Below, one piece after another: positions 1-8,957 of a stretch of 64,000 nt of DNA. Numbering within the stretch: the stretch's first letter is position 1; the number at the start of each line of letters is the position of its first letter. Both the position numbers and the translations under genes were made by a program. A model generated the notes under the pieces. It saw nothing but the letters and a program-made list of their open reading frames with translations, searched no databases and was not told the origin of the DNA. The DNA is taken from contig JAQCZH010000002.1 of assembly GCA_027682585.1 (NCBI GenBank), forward strand, positions 625,862 through 689,861, in the 5' to 3' direction. Origin of the DNA: Lachnospiraceae bacterium AF51-6-b8A. Its GTDB lineage: Bacteria > Bacillota > Clostridia > Lachnospirales > Lachnospiraceae.

Positions 1-206
1 CGCCATTCTTCCTATATCTAGTGTCCCTATGCTATACTCTTACCGTCTTGTATGGGCACATACATTCGGCTGATTCAGCAACCGGAATAAGAACTGGATC
101 AGAGATCTTATCAGACAAACAGATTGCCCCCGCCGCCGCAATCATATTGGAGCGGCAGCAAGCATATTTTATATTTATATGGAAAGAACAACGGAGGAAA
201 ATACCT

Positions 207-1133
207 ATGTGGCTGGCAGATCGATGGAGCGACTACGAAGTATACGACACATCAAGGGGAGAAAAGCTGGAGCGCTGGGGCAGCTATACTCTCCTGCGGC
301 CGGATCCCCAGGTCATCTGGGACACCGCCCGCAAGGACCCCCACTGGAAGAAGCTCAACGCACACTATCACCGTTCCAGACGAGGCGGCGGCGAATGGGA
401 ATTCTTTGATCTGCCGCAGGAATGGCAGATCTTCTATGAGCTTCCCTCGGCCGGACAGCTGACCTTTCACCTCAAGCCCTTCTCCTTTAAGCACACTGGC
501 CTCTTTCCCGAGCAGGCAGCCAACTGGGACTGGTTCTCTGAGCTCATCCGAAAGCGAAAGGCCGCCAGTCCCCAGTCCGAGATCAGGGTCCTCAACCTCT
601 TCGCTTACACCGGCGGCGCCACTCTGGCGGCGGCGAAGGCCGGCGCAGCCGTCACTCATGTGGATGCCTCCAGGGGTATGGTGACCTGGGCCAGAGAAAA
701 TGCCGCCTCCTCCGGGCTTGCCGATGCTCCCATCCGCTGGCTGGTAGACGACTGCACCAAGTTTGTTGAGCGAGAAATCCGCCGGGGCAGACGCTATGAT
801 GCCATTATCATGGATCCCCCTTCCTACGGGAGAGGCCCAAAAGGAGAAATCTGGAAAATCGAAGAGCAGATCTATCCTCTGATCTGCCTTGCGGCCAGGA
901 TCCTGAAGGATGATCCGCTCTTCTTCTTAGTCAACTCCTATACCACAGGCCTGCAGCCTGCGGTTTTAAACTATATGATTTCTACCGCTCTGGCTCCCTT
1001 TTGCGGCCGGACAGAGGCCCAGGAGGTCGGCCTTCCCGTCTCCTCCAACGGCCTGGTTCTTCCCTGCGGTGCAAGTGGCCGCTTTACAGCATCTTCTTGC
1101 GATGAAGCAGCCAGGCAATCAGAACCGAAATAA
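207..1133 (+). CDS. class I SAM-dependent methyltransferase, RlmI/RlmK-like
   Basis: Probable rRNA (cytosine-C5 or related) methyltransferase of the RlmI-like family acting in the cytoplasm. The SAM-binding motif I is visible as NLFAYTGGATLAAAKAGA, followed by the acidic VTHVDAS turn, and the catalytic-type loop is MDPPSYGRG. The family C-terminus LPCGASGR is present, but the frame then runs on for some 16 unrelated residues. I start it at the ATG at 207, which has GGAGG (193-197) about nine bases upstream; the longer frame to base 21 has no such signal. The 3' end overlaps the convergent corA gene by 50 bp, so the extra tail may come from loss of the original stop. The exact RNA target cannot be read from the sequence. 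Confidence 0.85.
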   Translation: MWLADRWSDYEVYDTSRGEKLERWGSYTLLRPDPQVIWDTARKDPHWKKLNAHYHRSRRGGGEWEFFDLPQEWQIFYELPSAGQLTFHLKPFSFKHTGLFPEQAANWDWFSELIRKRKAASPQSEIRVLNLFAYTGGATLAAAKAGAAVTHVDASRGMVTWARENAASSGLADAPIRWLVDDCTKFVEREIRRGRRYDAIIMDPPSYGRGPKGEIWKIEEQIYPLICLAARILKDDPLFFLVNSYTTGLQPAVLNYMISTALAPFCGRTEAQEVGLPVSSNGLVLPCGASGRFTASSCDEAARQSEPK

Positions 1134-2025
1134 CCAGCGTGATCAGTATAATAATCCCAAAGCCATGCGGTACGTGGGCAAGGGGCATCCACTGATCGTC
1201 CACGTTCATTCCATAGATTCCAGAGACAATGGTTGGAATGGCCAGAATCAGCGTGACGGAAGTCAGAATCTTCATGACGTCGTTCAGGCGATTATTAATC
1301 ACCGTAGAGAGAAGCTCTCTGGTCCCGTTGATAATATCCCGGTAGATCCCCGTCATCTCGATTGCCTGACGATTCTCGATAATAACATCTTCCAGCAGTT
1401 CCCGGTCCTCCGGGAACTGCTGCAGTCTTCCATAGCGGGTCAGCCGATCCAGAACCATGGAATTGGCCCGAAGCGAGGTGGCGAAATAGACCAGATTTGA
1501 CTCCAATTCATGCAGGTCAAAGAGATCGGAATCTCCTGTCGAATCGTTGATCCGCTCCTCAATCTCTGTGCGCTTTCGGTCAATGGTGCGCAGAAGCGAC
1601 TGATAGACAATATTGGAATTATAGAGCATCTGATAGACAAAACGCATTCGTTTCTTGGTGGAGAACTCCTTCATTCGCTGGTCAATAAATGTCTGAAGAA
1701 CCGCCGTCTCCTCCGCGCAGACCGTGATGACCACATCCTCTCTCAGCAGGATTCCCAGGGGAATGGTCTTGTAGGAGTGCCGGTTATTTCGAATTTCCGC
1801 TGTCGGAATATCCACCAGGATAAGGGTATATCCTTCCTCCAGGCTGATTCGGGAGGATTCCTCGTCATCCAGAGCCGCCCGGACGTCAGCCACATCCATC
1901 TGAAAGCGATCGGCTAATTCGACGCACTCCTGCGGGCTGGGATTGGTCAGTTTCACCCAGGCTCCCTCATCATAATCTTTCAGTTCCCGAACGATTCCGT
2001 TGTCTGTCCTGTAATAATTGACCAT
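1084..2025 (-). CDS. corA: CorA-family divalent metal ion transporter
   Basis: Pentameric Mg2+/Co2+ channel of the cytoplasmic membrane. The 313-residue length is usual for the family. A large, soluble, helix-rich N-terminal funnel domain is followed by two C-terminal membrane segments, and the first ends in the signature YGMN (G272-M273-N274). A short basic tail (LLHRKKML) follows the second segment. GAGGG lies just before the ATG. It follows truA by 50 bp on the same strand and is probably co-transcribed with it. The loop after GMN is VDDQWMPLAH, not the MPE form of classical CorA, as is common in Firmicutes, so the ion preference is uncertain. Confidence 0.93.
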   Translation of the reverse strand: MVNYYRTDNGIVRELKDYDEGAWVKLTNPSPQECVELADRFQMDVADVRAALDDEESSRISLEEGYTLILVDIPTAEIRNNRHSYKTIPLGILLREDVVITVCAEETAVLQTFIDQRMKEFSTKKRMRFVYQMLYNSNIVYQSLLRTIDRKRTEIEERINDSTGDSDLFDLHELESNLVYFATSLRANSMVLDRLTRYGRLQQFPEDRELLEDVIIENRQAIEMTGIYRDIINGTRELLSTVINNRLNDVMKILTSVTLILAIPTIVSGIYGMNVDDQWMPLAHVPHGFGIIILITLVISVLIAWLLHRKKML

Positions 2026-2075
2026 CTTGCCCTCTCATCTCTGTGTTCTTCTTCCCTCTTCCGCCTGCTGCGAGA

Positions 2076-2918
2076 TCAGTCGTAATCAACCCTGATCAGA
2101 CAGAGCCCTCTGGCCGGGGCGGTCGGCCCTGCGGCTCTGCGGTCTTTGGCCTCAAGAACCTTCTCCATATCCTGTGGATTCATGCGATGCCATCCGACCT
2201 CCATAAGCGTTCCCACCAGAATGCGGACCATATTCTGCAGAAAACCGGTTCCGTGAAAAGTGAAATAGACATAGCCCTTACTTCTGCGAATTTCAATGCG
2301 ATCCACGGTTCGAACGGTAGATTTCTTCATTCTGGAATTGCCGCAAAAAGACTTGAAATCATGCTCTCCGAGCAAATACTCCGCCGCCCTCTGCATGGAG
2401 GCGACATCCAGTTCCTGCTCCAGAGGCGTATAGTACCTGCGATTGAAGACCGGTTTGACTCTTCCGTCAAAAGCTGTGTACTGATATGTCTTACCGACCG
2501 CCTTATATCTGGCGTGAAAGCGGGGCGCCGCCTCTTTGAATCCAGCAATAGAGATATCATCCGGCAGATAGTGATTGAGATAATCCTGCATCTCCTGGCA
2601 GGTCATCTTTCTATGCTGATTGTTCCTGCCGTCGGAATGATCCTGTCTGCGCTCCCAGGATCCTGTCCGATAGGCAGGCGCGTCAAACGCAATGGAGGCA
2701 ATCATCCCTCTCGCATGGACTCCGGCATCTGTTCGCCCGGCCGCTATCAGTTTGATGGGCGTATCCGGCTTCATGAAGTCTCCTGGCTTCATATCCAGAC
2801 TGCACATGCGGGCCAGAACCTGTTCCAGCTTTCCCTGAATGGTCTCCTGTCCCGGCTGGTGCTCCCAGCCGGCGTAACGGGTTCCGTCATATACGATTTT
2901 CAGCCGGTAATTCTGCAT
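2076..2918 (-). CDS. truA: tRNA pseudouridine(38-40) synthase TruA
   Basis: Converts uridines 38-40 of the tRNA anticodon stem-loop to pseudouridine. The catalytic aspartate sits in AAGRTDAGVHARG, the TruA signature. The N-terminal strand with YDGTRYAGWEHQPGQ and the C-terminal FLQNMVRILVGTLMEVG are also standard. At 280 residues it is slightly longer than the usual 245-265, because of an insertion after IAFDAPAYR (residues about 85-105, with GSWERRQDHSDGRNN). It lies just upstream of corA. An inefficient Shine-Dalgarno (GAGAG) precedes the ATG. Confidence 0.95.
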   Translation of the reverse strand: MQNYRLKIVYDGTRYAGWEHQPGQETIQGKLEQVLARMCSLDMKPGDFMKPDTPIKLIAAGRTDAGVHARGMIASIAFDAPAYRTGSWERRQDHSDGRNNQHRKMTCQEMQDYLNHYLPDDISIAGFKEAAPRFHARYKAVGKTYQYTAFDGRVKPVFNRRYYTPLEQELDVASMQRAAEYLLGEHDFKSFCGNSRMKKSTVRTVDRIEIRRSKGYVYFTFHGTGFLQNMVRILVGTLMEVGWHRMNPQDMEKVLEAKDRRAAGPTAPARGLCLIRVDYD

Positions 2919-3050
2919 CTGATCTCTCGCTTCCCGCCATCCTCATCAGCTCCTCACTCCCCGTCATTATGCCCGGGTCTCTTACTCTCATCATAATCGC
3001 TTCTCAGCCAATGATCCTGTGGACACCGCAACAATATAGCATAAAAAAGA

Positions 3051-3080
3051 GTTCTCCGCAGGAAATGATCCCCGGAGAAC
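3051..3080 (-). terminator. rho-independent terminator of the perR-like gene
   Basis: GTTCTCCG (3051-3058) pairs perfectly with CGGAGAAC (3073-3080). Read on the minus strand the stem is followed by TCTTTTTTAT. It lies about 80 bp after the stop of the Fur-family gene. Confidence 0.85.
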
Positions 3081-3161
3081 CCCAATTACCCTGGCTCAGG
3101 CACAGGGCCGGCAAATGTCTTTTAACCCTGTGATCCGCATATATGTAATTTGCAGCAGAAC

Positions 3162-3563
3162 TTATCCTGCGCTCTCAACCGCCTCCCGATCCGCGACTTC
3201 CTTCCGACGGCAGGCCTCACAGATCCCCTGCAGAACGACATTCTCTACCTTAAAGGAATCTCCTGCCAGAAGCTGAAGCTCCTCAGGAATCACCAGACGT
3301 TCCACAATGCTTCCGCACCGGCTGCAGCAGAGGTGGATATGAGGTGTATTGCGGCCATCAAAATGCTCTTTGCCGTTCACCATGAAACTGATTGCTTCGC
3401 CGCATGCCGTCATGTCCTTCAGATTGCGATACACCGTTCCCAGAGAGATATGAGGCATCTGTTCGCGGACAGACGCGTATACCATATCGGCAGAAGGATG
3501 ATCCGTGCGGTTTTTTAAATTTCTTGCAATCACCTCACGCTGCTTGGAATATCTCAGTGCCAT
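3162..3563 (-). CDS. Fur-family transcriptional repressor, PerR-like
   Basis: DNA-binding metalloregulator of 133 residues. The winged helix occupies the N-terminal half (recognition region ISLGTVYRNLKDM), and the dimerisation/metal half carries KEHFDGRNTPHIHL. The H-x-D and HIH ligands resemble the PerR regulatory site, and two CxxC pairs (CSRC and CEAC) should hold structural zinc. A PerR role in sensing peroxide in an anaerobe is therefore my preferred reading, but Fur or Zur cannot be excluded from the sequence. It is transcribed alone. A perfect inverted repeat 35 bp upstream of the start is a candidate autoregulatory operator. Confidence 0.85.
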   Translation of the reverse strand: MALRYSKQREVIARNLKNRTDHPSADMVYASVREQMPHISLGTVYRNLKDMTACGEAISFMVNGKEHFDGRNTPHIHLCCSRCGSIVERLVIPEELQLLAGDSFKVENVVLQGICEACRRKEVADREAVESAG

Positions 3564-3597
3564 ACTTCACCTCAAACTCGCTGATCCCATATTGATA

Positions 3598-3624
3598 CAG
3601 ATATCATAAAACAATAGATATCTG
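3598..3624. promoter_or_regulatory. inverted repeat upstream of the perR-like gene, candidate operator
   Basis: CAGATATC (3598-3605) and GATATCTG (3617-3624) form a perfect 8-bp inverted repeat with an AT-rich 11-base centre. It is centred about 48 bp before the start codon, where an autoregulatory operator would be expected. It does not match the PerR box consensus closely, so the link is positional only. Confidence 0.4.
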
Positions 3625-3925
3625 CTCCAAGAGCATCCTATTGTCATGAATCATACACCTGCCAAAGAAGACACCTCACACGGCGAACAAGATCTGACAC
3701 TGTACTCATATATCGGCTCGCAATAACAATACTGATTCCTATCTATTACTATCGTATTATTTATCCAGCTAAATTGCAAGTTATCCCGGCACATATAAAA
3801 GCCTGTATCCCAACGCACATAAAACGGATTTTTCGCAAGGTCCTGTCCGATCCATCACAAGACGGACGACAGATCCATTCCCGCTATATGCGCGTCAAAC
3901 CGCAGCATACGTTCTCTCCTGAAAT
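3625..3925. other. intergenic region, no gene seen
   Basis: This AT-rich stretch lies between the Fur-family gene and the end of the tocopherol-cyclase-like gene. It should contain the promoter of the Fur-family gene. I see no convincing ORF with a ribosome binding site and no RNA gene. Confidence 0.5.
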
Positions 3926-5377
3926 TCACTCCGCTCCATATTCACATCCGACGTGAGCCGCTTCAATCTCATCCACCAGCTCCCACTGCCAATCCTTCTT
4001 AAGAGACTTGCGGTAGAGCTTAATGGTGCCTGTTCCGGTGCCGCCGCTCCAGAGTTCTTTGTGGCGGATCTGGCCATCCGGCGTCTCATAGCTGAGTCGC
4101 ACCATATCCTCCCTGGAACAGTGGATATCTGTATACATCTTGGACAGGGGCGTCTCCTGAATCATGCGCCAGCGGATATACTCCTTGCCGACCTTGACCT
4201 TATACCGGGTCTTGGTCAAAGTCCAGACATGAGAGAAGTTAAACTGATAAGGTTCTCCCTCATACCACATGGCGCCAAGCAGGCCATTTTCCACTTCCAG
4301 ATTGCCGACCCGGGGTCTCCCTCCCCCAATCGTAAAAGCGGAATCACGCAGCTTCTCACCGCTGATCTTTGAAGTAAGGTCACTCGAAGCCAGCCAGATC
4401 CATGGTTTGGTAAAATTACTGCCCCAATTTTTATCCGCATAACCAAACGAGGTTTCCGGCCGAACCATGTAAATCTGTCCATTATAGACGACTCTTCCCT
4501 CATAGGCTGTCTTCATTCCCTCCGCGTGCCAGAGCATCTGAAGAGCCTCCTGATCACGCATGGGTTTTCCGGCGCCATAACCGATATTAAAGGCAATCTT
4601 CTTGTCAATGTGCAGATCCCAGATCAAGTCACCAGCATCGCTCATCCACTCCGGATGTGCCTCGATCTCCTCCGGGCGCAGACTCACCCGCCCCAGACTT
4701 CTGGTCTCACTGAGGAAACAATTGTCCGCACTGATTGAGAAGGGGGTTCCCTCATTCATGCTGACTTCCTTCCAGGGAAAGAAGCGGTTCAGCTGCTTCG
4801 CATCCTCTCCCCAAATCCCGGCCTTGACCATAAGATAGGATGGTCTGATTCCCTTGCTCTGCGCTTCTTTGCTCTGCCCCAGGATGGCGGCATCTGTTCC
4901 CAGGGCCGGATTCATTGCGAAGAAACAAAGAAAAAAACTCTTCTCCTCACCAGTAGCCGCATTGTGTCCGGTAAATGACTGCCACCAGCAGTCATAACCC
5001 TGCTCTGCCAGCTTGCCGCGGAGCATAAAACGGTCGCGGTCCAGATCGGACTTGTTGAACCCGCTCTCCATAATGTCGCTGCCCATTTCACCAGCGACAT
5101 CTATGGCGCTCTTTCCGAACTCTACGGCTCTGCCTGCCATAGGATGCTTTCTGGCGACCCCCTCCATAATCTGCCCCATAGATTTGGCCGCAGAAGCGGC
5201 CGCCTCATCCAACTTGTATTTCCTGGCGATCTGCCCCGCCTTGCTGACAGCTCCATCTGTAACATGAATAGCTCCGGTCGCCGCTTTCTTAGCCACCTCA
5301 ATGGCTATATCCGCATTGTCTGTCGCAGAGTCAATCGCCCTGGAGATATTGGCCTCAATCTCTTCTAATACGCCCAT
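3926..5377 (-). CDS. tocopherol-cyclase-like (PF14249-type) protein with helical N-terminal extension
   Basis: A 483-residue protein with no signal peptide or obvious membrane segment. Residues about 1-105 are Ala/Lys/Glu-rich amphipathic helix (repeats such as ATDNADIAIEVAKKAATGA), resembling LEA or apolipoprotein helices. The remaining ~370 residues match my recollection of bacterial tocopherol-cyclase-family proteins: a CWWQSFTGHNA entry motif, many Trp/Tyr/Phe-rich beta strands and the hallmark YADKNWGSNF...WIWLASSDL. The start has an AAGGAGG ribosome site. No tocopherol pathway is visible and none is expected in such an organism, so the family name gives fold, not substrate. A lipocalin-like or AttH/CrtC-type lipid-handling role is possible. 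Transcribed alone, upstream of nothing related. Confidence 0.6.
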   Translation of the reverse strand: MGVLEEIEANISRAIDSATDNADIAIEVAKKAATGAIHVTDGAVSKAGQIARKYKLDEAAASAAKSMGQIMEGVARKHPMAGRAVEFGKSAIDVAGEMGSDIMESGFNKSDLDRDRFMLRGKLAEQGYDCWWQSFTGHNAATGEEKSFFLCFFAMNPALGTDAAILGQSKEAQSKGIRPSYLMVKAGIWGEDAKQLNRFFPWKEVSMNEGTPFSISADNCFLSETRSLGRVSLRPEEIEAHPEWMSDAGDLIWDLHIDKKIAFNIGYGAGKPMRDQEALQMLWHAEGMKTAYEGRVVYNGQIYMVRPETSFGYADKNWGSNFTKPWIWLASSDLTSKISGEKLRDSAFTIGGGRPRVGNLEVENGLLGAMWYEGEPYQFNFSHVWTLTKTRYKVKVGKEYIRWRMIQETPLSKMYTDIHCSREDMVRLSYETPDGQIRHKELWSGGTGTGTIKLYRKSLKKDWQWELVDEIEAAHVGCEYGAE

Positions 5378-5534
5378 GTTCGTCCCTCCTTATGGAAGTT
5401 ACATCACCCTTATTGTGGTCCATCCCATCCGATTTGTAAACCAGAAGCACAGACTGCAGCCTGGCCTGCAAAGCCGCCCCTGTCCAGGGAAATCGCACGC
5501 GAATCTGACATGGATGCCAAATACAAACAGACCT

Positions 5535-7247
5535 CTACAGCATAGGGGCTACCAGTTTAAAAATCGCCCCCATAACGCGATCGAGGCGGTTGCGGAAACC
5601 TCCGGCTCGGATATCCTCCAGAAAAATCTGCTGGCACCTGTCCAGGGTCTCATGAAAATCCTCCAGAATATCCCTGATCACCCGGTTCCCATCCACATAG
5701 AGCCCCACTTCGAAGTGATGGTAGAGGGATCGATAATCCAGATTAATGGAACCGACCGTCGCCCGCCTGTCGTCGCTGACAAAAACTTTGGCGTGTATAA
5801 ATCCCGGTGTATACTCATAGATTTTGACGCCAGCCTCCAAGAGTTCCCGGTAGTGACTCTTCGCCAGCGTAAAAGCGTAGCGCTTGTCCGGAATATGAGG
5901 CAGAATGATCCGCACATCAATCCCGCGCTTGGCTGCGTAAGTCAGGGCATTCGCCATCGTTGCGTCCAGAATCAGGTAAGGAGTCATAATGTAGACATAG
6001 TCTGAGGCGGTCTGCAGGATGTCCAGATAGACCTGTTCTCCCATCCGCTCTCCATCCAGGGGATTATCTGCGTAGGGAATGACAAAGCCATCTTTAATGA
6101 TTCGATCAATCGCTGTTCTGACCTGCCTGCGCCGCTTTGGGCTCTGCCCCTGTTCCGCCTGGATCAGTTCCTGCGCTTCCTCGACCCGCTGTCCTCCATC
6201 TGTTCTGAGAAGGCCATAGAGAGCCGAAGCCTCGATATAGCGATTCTCCTCCGGCATAGGTTTATCAGCCTGGTAATTCCAGGATTCCAGAAAAAGGCGG
6301 GTAAAAGTAGCGACGCCATCCCCATAGCTGCGGATGGCCACATCTTTCCAGTGACCGAAGGGATGGATAACATTGATATATTCATCCGCCAGATTCAAGC
6401 CTCCGGTATAAGCTGTTTTCCCGTCGATCACTGCAATCTTGCGGTGATCACGATAATTGTACTCCGTGGAGACAAAGGGCGTCACCGGATCAAAGATGCG
6501 GCAGGAGATTCCCAGCTTCTTTAACATGGCGGGATAATGATGAGGCAGATTGCTGAATTCATTGGTTCCGTCATACATGAGGCGAACCTCTACCCCCTCC
6601 TTAGCCTTTTGCGAGAGAATATAGAGCACTTTCCCCCACATCTGCCCCTCAGACACAATAAAATATTCCAGGAAGATAAAATGCCTGGCAGAGGCCAGAT
6701 CTTCCAGGAAGTCCGGCAGGAAATCCTCACCCAGCGGATAATACTTGAGATTGGTAGCCGGATAGGGATGGTAGCCGCAGAGATCATTCATATAATGGGC
6801 AAAGGCTTCTCTCTCTGGCCAGCAGTCTGCAATCGCTTCCATGGTCAGGGGCGTATCAGGCTGTGCCTGGCTCGTATATTTCAAGATTCTGGAAATCTGT
6901 TTCTTCAGTCTTCGGTGACCGGCATCACTTCTGACATAGACATAGAAAAGAGCTCCAAAGGGACTGCCGAGAGCGACAAAGAGCAGCCAGGAAAGCTTGA
7001 CGCTGGGATCACTGTCACTGTTGAAAATATGCAATACCGATATGACTGTAACCGTCATGGAAAGCATATACATATAAGGACCATAACGGTTCAGCGTATC
7101 CACAAGAGCAATCACAAAGAGTATCTGCAGGATGATCAGAGCAGACATTATGAAGGTTCTGCCATAGACCAGCTTAACCAGACGTTTTTTCCCCCTTTTT
7201 AAGAGGCGCATCTCCCGGATATCATTCAGTGAATTGATTTTTCGCAT
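5535..7247 (-). CDS. cls: cardiolipin synthase (phospholipase D superfamily)
   Basis: Condenses two phosphatidylglycerol molecules to cardiolipin at the cytoplasmic membrane. Two N-terminal membrane helices (around residues 32-55 and 60-108 with a short break) precede two HKD active sites: HRKIAVID (H268, K270, D275) followed by GGLNLADEY, and HAKVFVSD (H485, K487, D492) followed by GSINLDYRS. Length 570 is somewhat above the usual 480-510 because of a longer N-terminus and a charged insert near residues 355-375. A GAGGTGAGGG ribosome site lies directly before the ATG. Monocistronic as far as can be seen. Confidence 0.94.
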   Translation of the reverse strand: MRKINSLNDIREMRLLKRGKKRLVKLVYGRTFIMSALIILQILFVIALVDTLNRYGPYMYMLSMTVTVISVLHIFNSDSDPSVKLSWLLFVALGSPFGALFYVYVRSDAGHRRLKKQISRILKYTSQAQPDTPLTMEAIADCWPEREAFAHYMNDLCGYHPYPATNLKYYPLGEDFLPDFLEDLASARHFIFLEYFIVSEGQMWGKVLYILSQKAKEGVEVRLMYDGTNEFSNLPHHYPAMLKKLGISCRIFDPVTPFVSTEYNYRDHRKIAVIDGKTAYTGGLNLADEYINVIHPFGHWKDVAIRSYGDGVATFTRLFLESWNYQADKPMPEENRYIEASALYGLLRTDGGQRVEEAQELIQAEQGQSPKRRRQVRTAIDRIIKDGFVIPYADNPLDGERMGEQVYLDILQTASDYVYIMTPYLILDATMANALTYAAKRGIDVRIILPHIPDKRYAFTLAKSHYRELLEAGVKIYEYTPGFIHAKVFVSDDRRATVGSINLDYRSLYHHFEVGLYVDGNRVIRDILEDFHETLDRCQQIFLEDIRAGGFRNRLDRVMGAIFKLVAPML

Positions 7248-7385
7248 CCCTCACCTCAGTCCAGTCTTTCTTTTGTCACAGGATTTTCGCGCGCCGTCTG
7301 TTCCGATCTGATTATCACAGAGAAAAACTCACGCCATCCACACATACCCAATATCCTATACCGCAATAGTAGCGCAAAGATCCAT

Positions 7386-8363
7386 TCAATTACAAACTTT
7401 GGTCTGCGCCAAAATTGTCCCTGCGCAGACCAGAATCAGAGAGAACAGGATGACAGGCCAACCCGCACTCTGTCTCTCCTGCAGGAAGATCGTGGAGAAG
7501 ATCACACCGAAAACAGGCGTCATAAAGCCAAAGACAGCCACTTTGGAGACGGGATTATACTTGAGCAGCTGCCCCCAGAGCGAGTAAGCCACCGCAGAAA
7601 TACCCGCCAGAAGCAACAGGATTCCCAGACGCAAGCCATCCATCTGTCCCAAAAGGACTCCCGGACTGCCGCCCATCAGGCATCCCGCCAGACAGAGCAG
7701 GATGCCTCCCAGGACAAACTGATAACCGCTCAACACAAAAGGCAGCTCCTCCCTGGAATACTCCTTGAGAAAAACGGACGAGAAAGCATACATCACCGTC
7801 GACGCGAACACAGCAAGCTGCCCTGGCAGAAAAGCGCTCGGATTCACCGCCGCCTGTGCGCCTTTTCCTGCCAACAGCGCAAGAAGAAAGCCCGCCAGGT
7901 TCAAGAGGAGGACCCCCGAGAAGCCAAGAGCGCTGCCGATCAGCTTGCGCCGGGTCATAAGCTCCTGACGGAAGATAAAGCTGGCCACAAAGAGAGCGGC
8001 AAAAACGCTGGTTGCCTGAATGATGGAAGCCGAGACACCGCTGCTGTGCGCCAGCCCCACATAAAAGAAGAAATATTGGCCTACCGTCTGCAGAAGGCAA
8101 AGTTTCAGAATCTTGCCCCACATTGCCTTTTGGGGAAAGAGGACTCTCCGGTAGAGCAGACTTCCAATGGCAATGGCAAGAAGGCCCGCCAGGATAAAAC
8201 GGAGGCCAGCGAATAAAATCTGATCTCCTGTCGCTGACGCCCCAATTCCATAGAGTCTATAGCCGATTTTAATGGCGGGAAAAGCCCCTCCCCACAAGGC
8301 GCAGGAAACCAGGGCCCCCATCCATACGACAGGAGTCCTGCTTAGTATATTCTGTCTGGACAT
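7386..8363 (-). CDS. EamA/DMT-superfamily permease
   Basis: Integral membrane protein of 325 residues with about ten hydrophobic segments and an internal duplication, typical of the drug/metabolite transporter superfamily (EamA). The motif WGGAFPAIKIGY in helix 1 and the second-half repeat with FGFMTPVFGVIFSTIFLQE are characteristic. AAGGA lies seven bases before the ATG. The substrate cannot be predicted; amino-acid or metabolite efflux is usual. It lies downstream of the dCMP deaminase gene but is separated by a repeat-containing gap. Confidence 0.88.
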   Translation of the reverse strand: MSRQNILSRTPVVWMGALVSCALWGGAFPAIKIGYRLYGIGASATGDQILFAGLRFILAGLLAIAIGSLLYRRVLFPQKAMWGKILKLCLLQTVGQYFFFYVGLAHSSGVSASIIQATSVFAALFVASFIFRQELMTRRKLIGSALGFSGVLLLNLAGFLLALLAGKGAQAAVNPSAFLPGQLAVFASTVMYAFSSVFLKEYSREELPFVLSGYQFVLGGILLCLAGCLMGGSPGVLLGQMDGLRLGILLLLAGISAVAYSLWGQLLKYNPVSKVAVFGFMTPVFGVIFSTIFLQERQSAGWPVILFSLILVCAGTILAQTKVCN

Positions 8364-8396
8364 CTTATTTCCTTCACATGTTGTTCCCGCCTGAAA

Positions 8397-8486
8397 CAGG
8401 CTTAGCGGTTCATCTTATCTTTCCACCGGAAGCGGACTTAGCGGTTCATCTTACATCCTCCGGAAGCAGGCTTAAAGGTCCATCTC
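8397..8486. repeat. three imperfect tandem copies of the 3' end of the dCMP deaminase gene
   Basis: The motif CTTAGCGGTTCATCTTA occurs at 8401 and 8437 and in diverged form (CTTAAAGGTCCATCT) at 8471, the last being the end of the deaminase gene itself. The spacer CCGGAAGC(A/G)G is also repeated. The periods are 36 and 34 bp, suggesting tandem duplication of the gene end followed by drift. Confidence 0.7.
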
Positions 8487-8957
8487 CACCTTCCTGCCTG
8501 AGGGCAAATAACGCCTGCTGGCGACTCCCGCAGCCTTAAGCATACGCTTGGAAGCAATCACCGACGGTGTGTCCGCATATTTATCCGTCTTAAAAATAAT
8601 CTCCTTGATCCCCGCCTGAATAATGGCCTTGGCACACTCATTACAGGGGAAGAGGGTGACATACATCTTGGTCCCTTCCAAACTCCCTCCCCGATAATTC
8701 AGGATGGCATTGAGTTCGCTGTGAGTCGTGTAGAAATATTTATTCTCAAGAGGCGCTCCCTCCCGGTTCCATGGAAACGCATCATCCGAACAGCCAATGG
8801 GAAGACCGTTGTAGCCAATGGAGAGGATCTTATTCTGCGGGCTGACGATGCAGGCTCCTACCTGGGTATTGGGGTCTTTGGACCGCATGCCGGCCAGGGT
8901 TGCCACCCCCATAAAATACTCGTCCCAACTAATGTAATCCTCGCGTTTACCGCTCAT
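8472..8957 (-). CDS. dCMP deaminase (ComEB-like)
   Basis: Zinc-dependent deamination of dCMP to dUMP, feeding dTMP synthesis. The zinc site is clear: the HSELNAIL motif (HxE with the catalytic Glu) and PCNECAKAII (PCxxC). The N-terminal YFMGVATLAGMRSKDPNTQVGA motif is typical for the family, as is the 161-residue length. Its ATG overlaps the stop of the upstream Sua5-fusion gene (ATGA), so the two are translationally coupled. Short tandem copies of its 3' end follow the stop codon. Confidence 0.93.
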   Translation of the reverse strand: MSGKREDYISWDEYFMGVATLAGMRSKDPNTQVGACIVSPQNKILSIGYNGLPIGCSDDAFPWNREGAPLENKYFYTTHSELNAILNYRGGSLEGTKMYVTLFPCNECAKAIIQAGIKEIIFKTDKYADTPSVIASKRMLKAAGVASRRYLPSGRKVEMDL

